Below are positions 9,335 through 15,635 of a DNA stretch of 25,472 nucleotides, piece after piece. The translations under genes and the position numbers were made by a program. The stretch is taken from the NCBI GenBank assembly GCA_964462125.1, contig CAYWXT010000059.1:1-25472 (forward strand), written 5' to 3'. Positions within the stretch are counted from its first letter, which is position 1, and every line of letters starts with the position of its first letter. Below the pieces are notes generated by a model that saw only the letters and a list, made by a program, of their open reading frames with translations, was not told the origin of the DNA and ran no database searches. This stretch comes from JAWLFY01 sp964462125 (GTDB lineage Bacteria; Planctomycetota; Planctomycetia; Pirellulales; Pirellulaceae).

Positions 9335-9351
9335 ACAGGCTTCCAGCCTGT
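9335..9351. repeat. Dispersed planctomycete-type palindrome ACAGGCT-TCC-AGCCTGT
   Basis: A perfect 7-bp inverted repeat with a 3-base loop is embedded in AGCACAGGCTTCCAGCCTGT. From general knowledge, near-identical sequences recur between genes in many planctomycete genomes, where they yield spurious TGFQPV peptides when translated. Only one copy is visible in this window, so its repeat status rests on that knowledge. Confidence 0.55.
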
Positions 9352-9455
9352 AGACCGCGTACTAAAACCAGCGACGGTTTTTTCAGGCATAAGACCGATC
9401 TCCGTTGCGCCCGGTTTGCCCTCCCAGGACTTACAGCCTTCCCTCCCGGGGGGAT

Positions 9456-9475
9456 GGCGATCAGCGCCGATCGCC
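9456..9475. repeat. GC-rich inverted repeat GGCGATC/GATCGCC
   Basis: Perfect 7-bp arms (9456-9462 and 9469-9475) flank the loop AGCGCC. It is intergenic, downstream of the cytochrome-WD40 gene. It could act as a transcript 3' hairpin or a protein-binding site; there is no T-tract on either side. Confidence 0.4.
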
Positions 9476-9493
9476 GCACACCGCCCCATCGCT

Positions 9494-9521
9494 AGGACAT
9501 CAATGCGCGCTGGCCTATACT
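9494..9521 (+). promoter_or_regulatory. Weak sigma-70-like promoter candidate for the 9642-12103 gene group
   Basis: AGGACA (four of six matches to TTGACA) is separated by 16 bases from TATACT (five of six matches to TATAAT). It lies about 120 bp upstream of the 9642 start in a non-coding stretch. Chance occurrence cannot be excluded. Confidence 0.28.
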
Positions 9522-9641
9522 GGGGGATAAGCCCGGCGATTTGCTTCGGGGCGCGTCATCGTGCCGTTTGGCTCCCCGGCGTCGCGTTCTGACTGGAGTT
9601 GGACGCCATTTCAAACGACGAGAGCGAGAAGGACTGCTTGG

Positions 9642-10385
9642 ATGAGCGGATACGGCGCTTTTAGCGACGATCATTATGTCAATTTGAATCTCAGCACCGA
9701 GATGGAGCTGCCGCGAAGCCGCGAATCGGTGCTTCACTATTTCGAACAGATCCGGCGCCGCTACCCGCGGATGCTCAATTTCTACGCCCGCGAAAGGGCT
9801 GAGTTTGTTCTGGAGGAAGAGAAGGAAGCGGGCACCTACCGCTGGGTATCCACCGAGCCGAAACGGATCAACAGTGGCGTCGTCAATCCCGAATCGTTTG
9901 AGTCCGCCTGCGACCAACACCGCACGGTACTGGAATTGGTCCCCTATGAGCTCTCGGTCAGCCCGCTCGACTGCGAGTCGCTGAGCGTGATGTTCGGATT
10001 CGACTTCACGTACAAGGGCAACCACAACGAAATCTTGTGTGAAGCGGTCGGGATCGCTCCCGGACTGGAGACATTTGCATCGGTTCCAGGGACGAAAGTG
10101 CTGTCCCACGAGCCGGCGATCCAATTCGCCCTCGATGAGGAATGCCGCACCCAGTGCCGGGTCAGCTTCGAGTCGCGCACCAACGCCTTTCAGGTCCGCA
10201 CCGGTGACTTTCTGGAAGATCAGCTCAGCGTCTATCTCACCGTTCGGCGGTACGACAGCCTGGGGATCGACGAGAACTACCTCAGCGAGTATGACCGGCT
10301 GGCAGGATTGGGGCGTGAGCTGGTCGATAGCTATTTGATCGAAGGCGTGCTCCGCCCTCTGCAGCAGGCAATTTCGCTCCGCTGA
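9642..10385 (+). CDS. Conserved-looking protein of unknown function, 247 aa
   Basis: I do not recognise this family. The ATG at 9642 (MSGYGAFSDDHYVNLN) is preferred because GAAGGA lies about 8 bases upstream. The frame can be extended upstream to 9561, but that extension is Arg/Ser/Pro-rich and looks non-coding. The protein is soluble, with no signal peptide or membrane segment. It has a mixed acidic/basic composition, an N-terminal helical stretch with RRRYPRMLNFYARERAEF (about 35-52), and a beta-rich middle including LSVMFGFDFTYKGNHNEI. The stop is 3 bp before the maf start, so the two are almost certainly co-transcribed and perhaps translationally coupled. A cytoplasmic role related to Maf is possible but unproven. 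Confidence 0.75.
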   Translation: MSGYGAFSDDHYVNLNLSTEMELPRSRESVLHYFEQIRRRYPRMLNFYARERAEFVLEEEKEAGTYRWVSTEPKRINSGVVNPESFESACDQHRTVLELVPYELSVSPLDCESLSVMFGFDFTYKGNHNEILCEAVGIAPGLETFASVPGTKVLSHEPAIQFALDEECRTQCRVSFESRTNAFQVRTGDFLEDQLSVYLTVRRYDSLGIDENYLSEYDRLAGLGRELVDSYLIEGVLRPLQQAISLR

Positions 10386-10388
10386 TCC

Positions 10389-11063
10389 ATGAAGTGTTCC
10401 GAAGATCTCCCCCTATTTTCTGATCTGCCCCGTGCCGAGGTGCCGTCGGGCGTTCCCTTGATTCTCGCCAGCGGTTCTCCGCGGCGCGCTCAGCTGCTAC
10501 GGGCGGCCGGCTACGAGTTCACGATCGACCCGGCCGGGGACCACGCCGAATGCGGCATCTGCAGCCGAGAGACGGCGCCGGAATTGGTCGCCCGCTATGC
10601 CTTTCGCAAGGCGGCCGACGTCGCCACCCGCCATCGACGCGGGATGGTCCTCGCCGCCGATACGGTTGCCTCTTGCCACGGCCAGATTCTGGGCAAACCC
10701 CGCGATGCCGAACATGCCGCGACGATGCTGCGGCTGCTCCGTGGCCGCCGGCATGACGTCTACACCGGTGTTTGTCTGTGGGCGGCCGGTACCGATCGCT
10801 GCGCCGTCGACGTGGTCCGCACCGAGCTGCAGATGCAACCGATCACCGATGCCATGCTGCAGGACTACCTCGAATCGATGATGTGGGAAGGCAAAGCGGG
10901 AGCCTTCGGTTACCAGGACGGAAACGACTGGCTGCAGGTGGTTCAGGGGGGGAGCGAAAGTAACGTTGTCGGGCTGCCCATGGAGCGGCTACAAGAATTA
11001 CTGGAAAGTTTTGACTCAATTGCCGAAACCGTGGATATCGAAACCATCGATCCCCCCTTGTAA
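10389..11063 (+). CDS. maf: Maf family nucleoside triphosphate pyrophosphatase
   Basis: The 224-residue protein carries the Maf/HAM1-like signatures. The substrate loop SGSPRRAQLL is at residues 28-37. The catalytic-region motif AADTV with D91 is followed by GQILGKPRDAEHAATML and HDVYTGVCLW. The C-terminal signature spans GKAGAFGYQDG to GGSESNVVGLPMERL. Maf enzymes hydrolyse non-canonical or selected nucleotides such as dTTP, UTP or m7GTP to the monophosphate, and overproduction can affect septation. Which subfamily this belongs to cannot be fixed by eye. Compared with usual Maf proteins (about 190-200 aa) it has about 20 extra N-terminal residues and a short C-terminal tail. It starts 3 bp after the 247-aa gene and ends 20 bp before the DUF1573 gene. 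Confidence 0.9.
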   Translation: MKCSEDLPLFSDLPRAEVPSGVPLILASGSPRRAQLLRAAGYEFTIDPAGDHAECGICSRETAPELVARYAFRKAADVATRHRRGMVLAADTVASCHGQILGKPRDAEHAATMLRLLRGRRHDVYTGVCLWAAGTDRCAVDVVRTELQMQPITDAMLQDYLESMMWEGKAGAFGYQDGNDWLQVVQGGSESNVVGLPMERLQELLESFDSIAETVDIETIDPPL

Positions 11064-11083
11064 CCACGAACGGTTCCGTCGTC

Positions 11084-12103
11084 ATGATCAAGTTGGCTGG
11101 GCGTCTCGGCATGATTGCGTTGCTAGCCGCCTCGGTTTGCGGGGGAGAGGCCGCGGCGCAGTCGTGGGCTGAGAAGATGTTCACGAGCACCTCGCACGAT
11201 TTTCGCTCGGTTGGCCGGGGGGCCAAGGCGGAATACCGCTTCGAGTTTCGAAACCTGTACGAGGAAGACGTGCATGTCGCGGCGGTGCGAACCAGCTGCG
11301 GCTGCACCACGCCGTCGCTGACCAAGAAGACGCTGCGGACGCATGAAACCGGAGCGGTGGTGGCGACGCTGAACACGACGTCGTTTGTTGGCAAGAAATC
11401 AGCGGCGATCACGGTGGTCTTTGACAAACCGTATCATGCCGAGGTGCGGTTGAATGTCAGCGGCCACATTCGTACCGACATCACCTTCGATCCGCCCGAA
11501 GTATCGTTTGGGGAACTTGGCCCCGGCGAAACCGAGGAGCTGGAGGTGGAGATCACCCACCGCGGCAATCCGAACTGGCGGATCAACGATGTCCGCAGCC
11601 ACTGCCGCCACCTTCAAGTGAAGCTTGACGCTCCCGAAACGATCCCTGCCGCCGGTGTCGCTCCAGCCAAGGTGCAGTACCGGATGCGGGTCAAACTCCG
11701 CGATTCGATGCCGGAGGGAGACATTCAGGAACGGTTGACGCTGGTCAGCAACGACCCCTCCTTCGCGACGACGGAGATGTCGATTGGGGGACGGATTCGC
11801 CCGGCCCTGAGTGTGGCTCCGGCCGCCGTCAGTTTGGGACGCGTGAAACCGGGAGACTCCGCGGAGCAACGGTTGGTCATTCGCGGCGAATCCCCCTTCA
11901 CGATTCGTGATGTCGTCTGCGATGACGATCGATTCGTGTTCGACATCCCGGAGGAAAGCAAGAAACTACATTTCGTCAAGCTGAAGTTTCAAGCTGAAGA
12001 CGACCGTCCGATCTCGCAGCGGATCAAGGTCGCAACCGACCTCCCCGATGAACGGTCAATCTCCTTTGTGGTCACCGGCGCGGTCGAAGGCGAATCCCGC
12101 TGA
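11084..12103 (+). CDS. Exported DUF1573 domain protein
   Basis: The 339-residue protein has a signal peptide (about 1-25, ALLAASVCGGEAAAQ). DUF1573 follows, with its typical TSCGCTTP motif at residues 70-77 and an Ig-like beta-sandwich arrangement. Further beta-sandwich segments run through FDPPEVSFGELGPGETEELEVEI and SVAPAAVSLGRVKPGDSAEQRLVI to the end, so two or three ASPM/SPD-2/Hydin-like units are likely. DUF1573 proteins are exported and common in planctomycetes and Bacteroidetes; their function is unknown. The cysteine that follows the signal region (C19) is not in a convincing lipobox. The gene is third in the 9642 group, 20 bp after maf, and is followed by the repeat array. Confidence 0.85.
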   Translation: MIKLAGRLGMIALLAASVCGGEAAAQSWAEKMFTSTSHDFRSVGRGAKAEYRFEFRNLYEEDVHVAAVRTSCGCTTPSLTKKTLRTHETGAVVATLNTTSFVGKKSAAITVVFDKPYHAEVRLNVSGHIRTDITFDPPEVSFGELGPGETEELEVEITHRGNPNWRINDVRSHCRHLQVKLDAPETIPAAGVAPAKVQYRMRVKLRDSMPEGDIQERLTLVSNDPSFATTEMSIGGRIRPALSVAPAAVSLGRVKPGDSAEQRLVIRGESPFTIRDVVCDDDRFVFDIPEESKKLHFVKLKFQAEDDRPISQRIKVATDLPDERSISFVVTGAVEGESR

Positions 12104-12133
12104 GCGCGCCATATCACGCTGCCACCTCGGGTT

Positions 12134-12441
12134 CGGAGGTACATCCGGCTCGCCGAGCCGGATCGTGGTGATGCAGGGACGTTTTCCACTGCCTAGCCGT
12201 CTGGAGATTGCGGGAGTCAATCGCGTTTCCACACGCCGTTTCGGCGAAACGGAGGTACATCCGTCCCGCCGGGCCGGATCGTGGTGATGCCGGGACGTTC
12301 TCCGCTTCCAGGCCGGCTGGGGATCGCTGGAGTCAATCGCGTTTCCACACTCCGTTTCGGCGAAACGGAGGTACATCCGTCCCGCCGAGCCGGATCGTGG
12401 CGATGCCGGGACGTTCTCCGCTGCCAGGCCGGCTGGGGATT
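12134..12441. repeat. Tandem array of a 116-bp two-hairpin repeat (about 2.65 copies)
   Basis: The marker CGGAGGTACATCCG recurs at 12134, 12250 and 12366, giving an exact 116-bp period. Each unit runs marker, hairpin A, a spacer of about 65 bp (GTGGTGATGC, GGGACGTT, CCAGGCCG, GGAGTCAATCGCG), then hairpin B leading into the next marker. Unit 1 has a perfect hairpin A at 12143-12163 (10-bp arms around one base). Hairpin B occurs at 12236-12252 (8-bp arms) and at 12350-12370 (10-bp arms). The third unit breaks off near 12441. The array fills the gap between the convergent DUF1573 and export-type genes. It contains no real gene; open frames within it are repeat translations. Confidence 0.93.
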
Positions 12442-12455
12442 GATCGCCGCGGGCT

Positions 12456-13268
12456 TCACTCCTTCGCTGAGTCTGAGAGCTCCTTTTGGCGATCTCGATT
12501 GGTCCGGGGTGTTTCCGAATCGACCTCTTTCCTTGCCCCACGGCTTGGATCTTTCTCTTGCGGCACCAGCGTTAAGATGGTGGCCGATCGATCCGGTCGA
12601 AGAATTTTCTGGTCGATATAGGTCTGATCGATTCGACTCTCTGCCTCGCGGACGCTCAAACCCGCGATCTCCACAGGATCGATCATCGGCAACCGAATGG
12701 TTCCATCCGACGCGACGACAAGCGGAAACCCACTGACGACCTGTCCTGATGGCAGAGAACGAACCGGTGGTGATGACTGCTCTGACGGGGCCGAATTGGG
12801 TGGCAATATGCTTGCGATGTAAACCGCAACGGTATCGCCTGCTTCGATCACATCAAATGCGAGCTGCTTTTCCAATTCGTCCGGGTCACCTTCTGGCCAG
12901 GCAACATCGGCGTCGGAAAGCAAAGCCTCCAGTTTTCGGGAGACAATCATTTCCTGCAGTTTTTCTCGCTCGTCGAGCCGCCGCTCGGCAGACTCGAGCT
13001 CTTCACGGAGCGTTTTGATCTCGCTTCGTTGCTCGGCTTGCCGTACTTCAAATGCTTGGACGAGTGACTTTCGCAGTTCTTGCTCGACGCGGCGCGCCTC
13101 GTCGGAACCCTTCTCGAGGTCGCGGTGGCGTTCCGCCAGTTGGTCTGCCCGATGCATCAGAGCACCGTAGCGGGCAGGTTCCTGACTCACCGCCGGCGGC
13201 GTCGCGACAGCACTGCCCGCGGCCAAACCGCAAACCAGGAAGATTCGAGAGACAATATTGAGGTGCAT
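12456..13268 (-). CDS. Exported coiled-coil protein with polysaccharide export (PES/Wza-type) domain
   Basis: The 270-residue protein starts at the ATG 13268, which gives a proper signal peptide (MHLNIVSRIFLVCGLAAGSA). Longer upstream codons are Arg-rich and overlap non-coding sequence. Residues about 36-118 form a charged coiled coil with many Glu/Arg heptads. Residues about 142-235 resemble the N-terminal domain of polysaccharide export proteins: EAGDTVAVYI, then SDGTIRLPMIDPVEIAGLSV, REAESRIDQTYI and ILRPD. The C-terminal 35 residues are charged and probably disordered. No SLBB domain or outer-membrane helix is present, so this is not a complete Wza-like channel. It is third in the sigma/kinase run, 89 bp after the kinase. 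A role in export or as a periplasmic output of that circuit is inference. Confidence 0.78.
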   Translation of the reverse strand: MHLNIVSRIFLVCGLAAGSAVATPPAVSQEPARYGALMHRADQLAERHRDLEKGSDEARRVEQELRKSLVQAFEVRQAEQRSEIKTLREELESAERRLDEREKLQEMIVSRKLEALLSDADVAWPEGDPDELEKQLAFDVIEAGDTVAVYIASILPPNSAPSEQSSPPVRSLPSGQVVSGFPLVVASDGTIRLPMIDPVEIAGLSVREAESRIDQTYIDQKILRPDRSATILTLVPQEKDPSRGARKEVDSETPRTNRDRQKELSDSAKE

Positions 13269-13357
13269 CGCTGGGTATCCTAGGCGTCGAGGAATCGGAA
13301 CGAGACGGAAAGTGTGGCCGGTGGGAAATGACGATCGCACGGGTTTTCGAGCAAAGC

Positions 13358-14773
13358 CTAGGGGGCGAGTCCCGTGAGACGTCGCCGCACGTCGTCGATC
13401 GCGGTGCCGACGTGATCGTCCCAAATCAAGGCCTGTGGATCGGACCCGTGACCAGCCTTGGTGGTGTCTTTGCCGGAGTGCGTTACAGAACCATCATCTG
13501 GTGTTTCCACCGCTGTCGTCCCAGCGGATTCGTACGTTCCAGCAGTGTTGTGATAAAAGATTCCCGCGATGACCAGTGTGCAAGTGAGCATGGCGATTGT
13601 GGCGAAACACGATGCTCGGCGGCGGTTTCCCGTTAGCTCGACCGGCAAGCGATGCGTTGGGCTTTGGACATGGACAAGACAGCTTCGGAGGATCTCGGCG
13701 ACCTCGTCCGCCGATTGATAACGAGCGTCGGCCTGCTTGTTCATCAACCGTTGAACCAGTTTCGCGAACCAATCGGGGATAGTCGGATTCTCAACGCGTA
13801 CCGACGGCGGCTCGAATTCGACGATGCGACGGATCACCCCATAGCAGCTGTCAGCACGGAACGGTGACTTGCCGGTACAAAGGGCGTACAGGACGATACC
13901 CAAGCTGAACAGATCGCTGCGAAAGTCGATCGGTTCGCCGCGCGCCTGCTCGGGCGACATGAACTCCGGTGTACCGGCGAGCGTGCCGGTGCGGGTCACC
14001 CCGACGGAATCAGCGGCGCGAGCGAGACCGAAATCGGTCAGCTTCAACCGCTCCACTCCCGATTCCAGAATAATGTTGCTCGGCTTGATGTCTCGGTGAA
14101 TCAGACCCTGCGAGTGGGCGGCGGCAAGTCCGTCCGAAACCTGGATGCCGATCCTCAAGATCTCGTTCAACCCCAAAGCCCCTTCTCGGGCGATCCGAGT
14201 GGCGAGAGATTCACCGCGCGAGTACGGCATGACGAGGTATGGCAGTCCGTTGGTTTCGGCAACGCCGTGGATCGCGATCACGTTGTCGTGCAACACCGAC
14301 GCGGCGGCCTTGCCCTCACGGGCGAAGCGGCACCTCGCGGTCGCGGATGCAGCCAAGTCGGGGCGAAGGACTTTCAGTGCGACGTAGCGATTGAGCGAGC
14401 GGTCAAAGCCCTTGAGGACGAGTCCCATACCGCCCTGGCCGATCACTCCAGAGACCTCGTAGCCACCCAACCGGCCTAGCATTTGCGGATCATCGGTGGG
14501 TTGAAGGATCGCCTTGAGTTGCGACTGAAGGGGGGTCGCCTCTGGGACCTGAGCCGGGAACCCAGGTGTGTCCGAAGCGTTTTCTTCCGACTCGAGGAAC
14601 TCTGCGGCAAACCGCCACCAAGAGTCGTCGGCAGCCAACTCCGACAAACGCTCACGACAATCGGCGCAGCGGTCAAGGTGGCTTTGAATCCGCGCCTCCT
14701 CGGTGGCCGAAATCTGCTCCCGGAGAAAGCCGTCGAGTTGTTTTTCACTACAGTGGGAGGCTGTAAAGTTCAC
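13358..14773 (-). CDS. Membrane Ser/Thr protein kinase with N-terminal zinc-finger (anti-sigma-like) segment
   Basis: The 471-residue kinase begins with a zf-HC2-like element, H32-x3-C36-x2-C39 (HLDRCADC), plus a nearby C8, as found in zinc anti-sigma proteins. The kinase domain spans about 104-365 with glycine loop GQGGMG (112-117), lysine K134 in VALKVL, catalytic HRDIKPSN (226-233, D228), DFG (247-249) and SPEQARGE (273-280). All key residues are present, so it should be active. A single membrane helix at about 389-408 is followed by about 63 residues outside. The GTG start at 14773 overlaps the TGA of the upstream sigma gene as GTGA, indicating translational coupling. ECF sigma plus zf-HC2 kinase pairs are frequent in planctomycetes. 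The kinase may bind or phosphorylate its sigma factor (inference). Confidence 0.93.
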   Translation of the reverse strand: MNFTASHCSEKQLDGFLREQISATEEARIQSHLDRCADCRERLSELAADDSWWRFAAEFLESEENASDTPGFPAQVPEATPLQSQLKAILQPTDDPQMLGRLGGYEVSGVIGQGGMGLVLKGFDRSLNRYVALKVLRPDLAASATARCRFAREGKAAASVLHDNVIAIHGVAETNGLPYLVMPYSRGESLATRIAREGALGLNEILRIGIQVSDGLAAAHSQGLIHRDIKPSNIILESGVERLKLTDFGLARAADSVGVTRTGTLAGTPEFMSPEQARGEPIDFRSDLFSLGIVLYALCTGKSPFRADSCYGVIRRIVEFEPPSVRVENPTIPDWFAKLVQRLMNKQADARYQSADEVAEILRSCLVHVQSPTHRLPVELTGNRRRASCFATIAMLTCTLVIAGIFYHNTAGTYESAGTTAVETPDDGSVTHSGKDTTKAGHGSDPQALIWDDHVGTAIDDVRRRLTGLAP

Positions 14774-15375
14774 CGCTCACGTTCCAGATCCGCGTCAAAT
14801 TTGCACACCTGTTCTTTCAGACGCCGCATGATCCTGGAGCGACTGGTGTACACCGAGCCGGTCGACCGGCCGAGTTGCTGAGCGGTTGCCGCAATGGATT
14901 GGCCAGCCACCGTGGTTTGCCAAAATGCCTGCCAAGCCTCTCGGGAAAACTCCGGCTCGACCACCGAGGCCGCCCAGCGAAAGACATGCCGCTGGTAGTC
15001 CCGTTCAATGAGCTGTTCGATCTCGTCCTCGGCGTCGTGAATTTCGAGTTCCTGCGGTTCGTCGGCGGGGACCGAAACGCGGAGGCTCGACCGCGATCGG
15101 AGGTGGTCAACGATCGCGTTGCGGGTGAGCCTCGCGAGCCAAGTTCGAAAGCGGGCGCGGTTGCGATCCGGAACAAAGGATTCGACGTGTTCGCTCACCC
15201 GGATCAACACGCATTGGGTCACATCGCGGGCGTCGGCGTCCTGGAGCCTTTGGCCCCGCGCCGCCTGGAATATCAGCGGCCAATACACCGACTCAAACGC
15301 CTGCCAAGCGTCATGATCGGACCGGTCACGGAGTCGAAGCAGAATACTCGATCGTGTTTCCGGTGTGCCGAGCAT
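14770..15375 (-). CDS. ECF-type RNA polymerase sigma factor, planctomycete kinase-linked group
   Basis: From the ATG at 15375 the protein is 201 residues. MLGTPETRSSILLRLRDRSD matches the usual N-terminus of planctomycete ECF factors, so I prefer it to the upstream in-frame TTG at 15420, although the ATG lacks a clear ribosome binding site. Region 2 lies at about 20-95 (AWQAFESVYWPLIF, LQDADARDVTQCVL, FRTWLARLTRNAIVDHLR). Region 4 lies at about 130-190, with helix-turn-helix IAATAQQLGRSTGSVYTSRS. The stop overlaps the kinase start by four bases. The upstream region has TTGACA (15471 to 15466, minus strand) but no well-spaced -10, and the 116-bp repeat lies further upstream. The target promoters are unknown. 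Confidence 0.92.
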   Translation of the reverse strand: MLGTPETRSSILLRLRDRSDHDAWQAFESVYWPLIFQAARGQRLQDADARDVTQCVLIRVSEHVESFVPDRNRARFRTWLARLTRNAIVDHLRSRSSLRVSVPADEPQELEIHDAEDEIEQLIERDYQRHVFRWAASVVEPEFSREAWQAFWQTTVAGQSIAATAQQLGRSTGSVYTSRSRIMRRLKEQVCKFDADLERER

Positions 15376-15504
15376 GTCATGTTTTGGGGATTCGCGATCG
15401 TGCGCCGATGCCGAGTTCAACCCGAGGTCTCTCTACCGGTATACACGAAGCGGATCGCGTGGATCTGTCAAGAAATTGAGAGATTCAGGGCTGAAAGGGG
15501 ATAT

Positions 15505-15628
15505 ACGATCCGGCTCGCCGAGCCGGATCGTGGTGATGCCTGGACGTTCTTCGCTGCCAGGCCGTCTGGAGATTGCGGGAGTCAATCGCGCTTCCACACT
15601 CCGTTTCGGCGAAACGGAGGTACATCCG
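15505..15628. repeat. Distant single copy of the 116-bp two-hairpin repeat
   Basis: The same unit as in the 12134-12441 array appears in the same orientation, 3.1 kb away. Hairpin A here is a perfect 27-base palindrome at 15505-15531, with 13-bp arms around a central C. Hairpin B is at 15599-15619, with 10-bp arms (CTCCGTTTCG, G, CGAAACGGAG), and the marker CGGAGGTACATCCG is at 15615-15628. The CCG of hairpin A (15510) and the CCG ending the marker (15626) are again 116 bp apart. It sits between the VWA gene's stop and the ECF gene's start. Hairpin B begins 16 bases after the VWA stop, so it could end that transcript. Confidence 0.93.
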
Positions 15629-15635
15629 GGGCGGC

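Larger units (their letters stand above)
9291..9641. other. 351-bp intergenic region with palindromes and a weak promoter candidate
   Basis: No coding sequence is supported here. The region holds the dispersed palindrome at 9335-9351 and a GC-rich inverted repeat at 9456-9475 (GGCGATC, 6-base loop, GATCGCC). A possible promoter is AGGACA (9494-9499), 16-base spacer, TATACT (9516-9521). It lies about 120 bases before the next gene and would serve the 9642-12103 group. The inverted repeat is 165 bp past the cytochrome-WD40 stop and lacks a T-tract, so a terminator role is uncertain. Confidence 0.5.

Noticed and set aside
12134..12441. CRISPR array
   Set aside because: The repeating unit is 116 bp with the whole unit conserved, no unique spacers of constant length are present, and there are no cas genes.
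12048..12736. Several short overlapping open frames in the repeat array
   Set aside because: They are translations of the 116-bp repeat (recurring SVSPKR- or RFGETEVHPSR-like peptides), not genes.
15376..15420. TTG start at 15420 for the first ECF sigma factor
   Set aside because: The 15 extra residues are not typical of the family, and the ATG at 15375 gives the standard N-terminus. A purine-rich stretch before the TTG means it is not fully excluded.
15438..15471. Sigma-70 promoter TTGACA ... TATACC on the minus strand before the first ECF gene
   Set aside because: The spacer is 22 bases, too long for a normal promoter.
12134..15628. Composite transposon or integrated element
   Set aside because: No transposase, integrase, target duplication or terminal inverted repeats were seen; only direct repeats flank the module. 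It is kept as a hypothesis in the findings.
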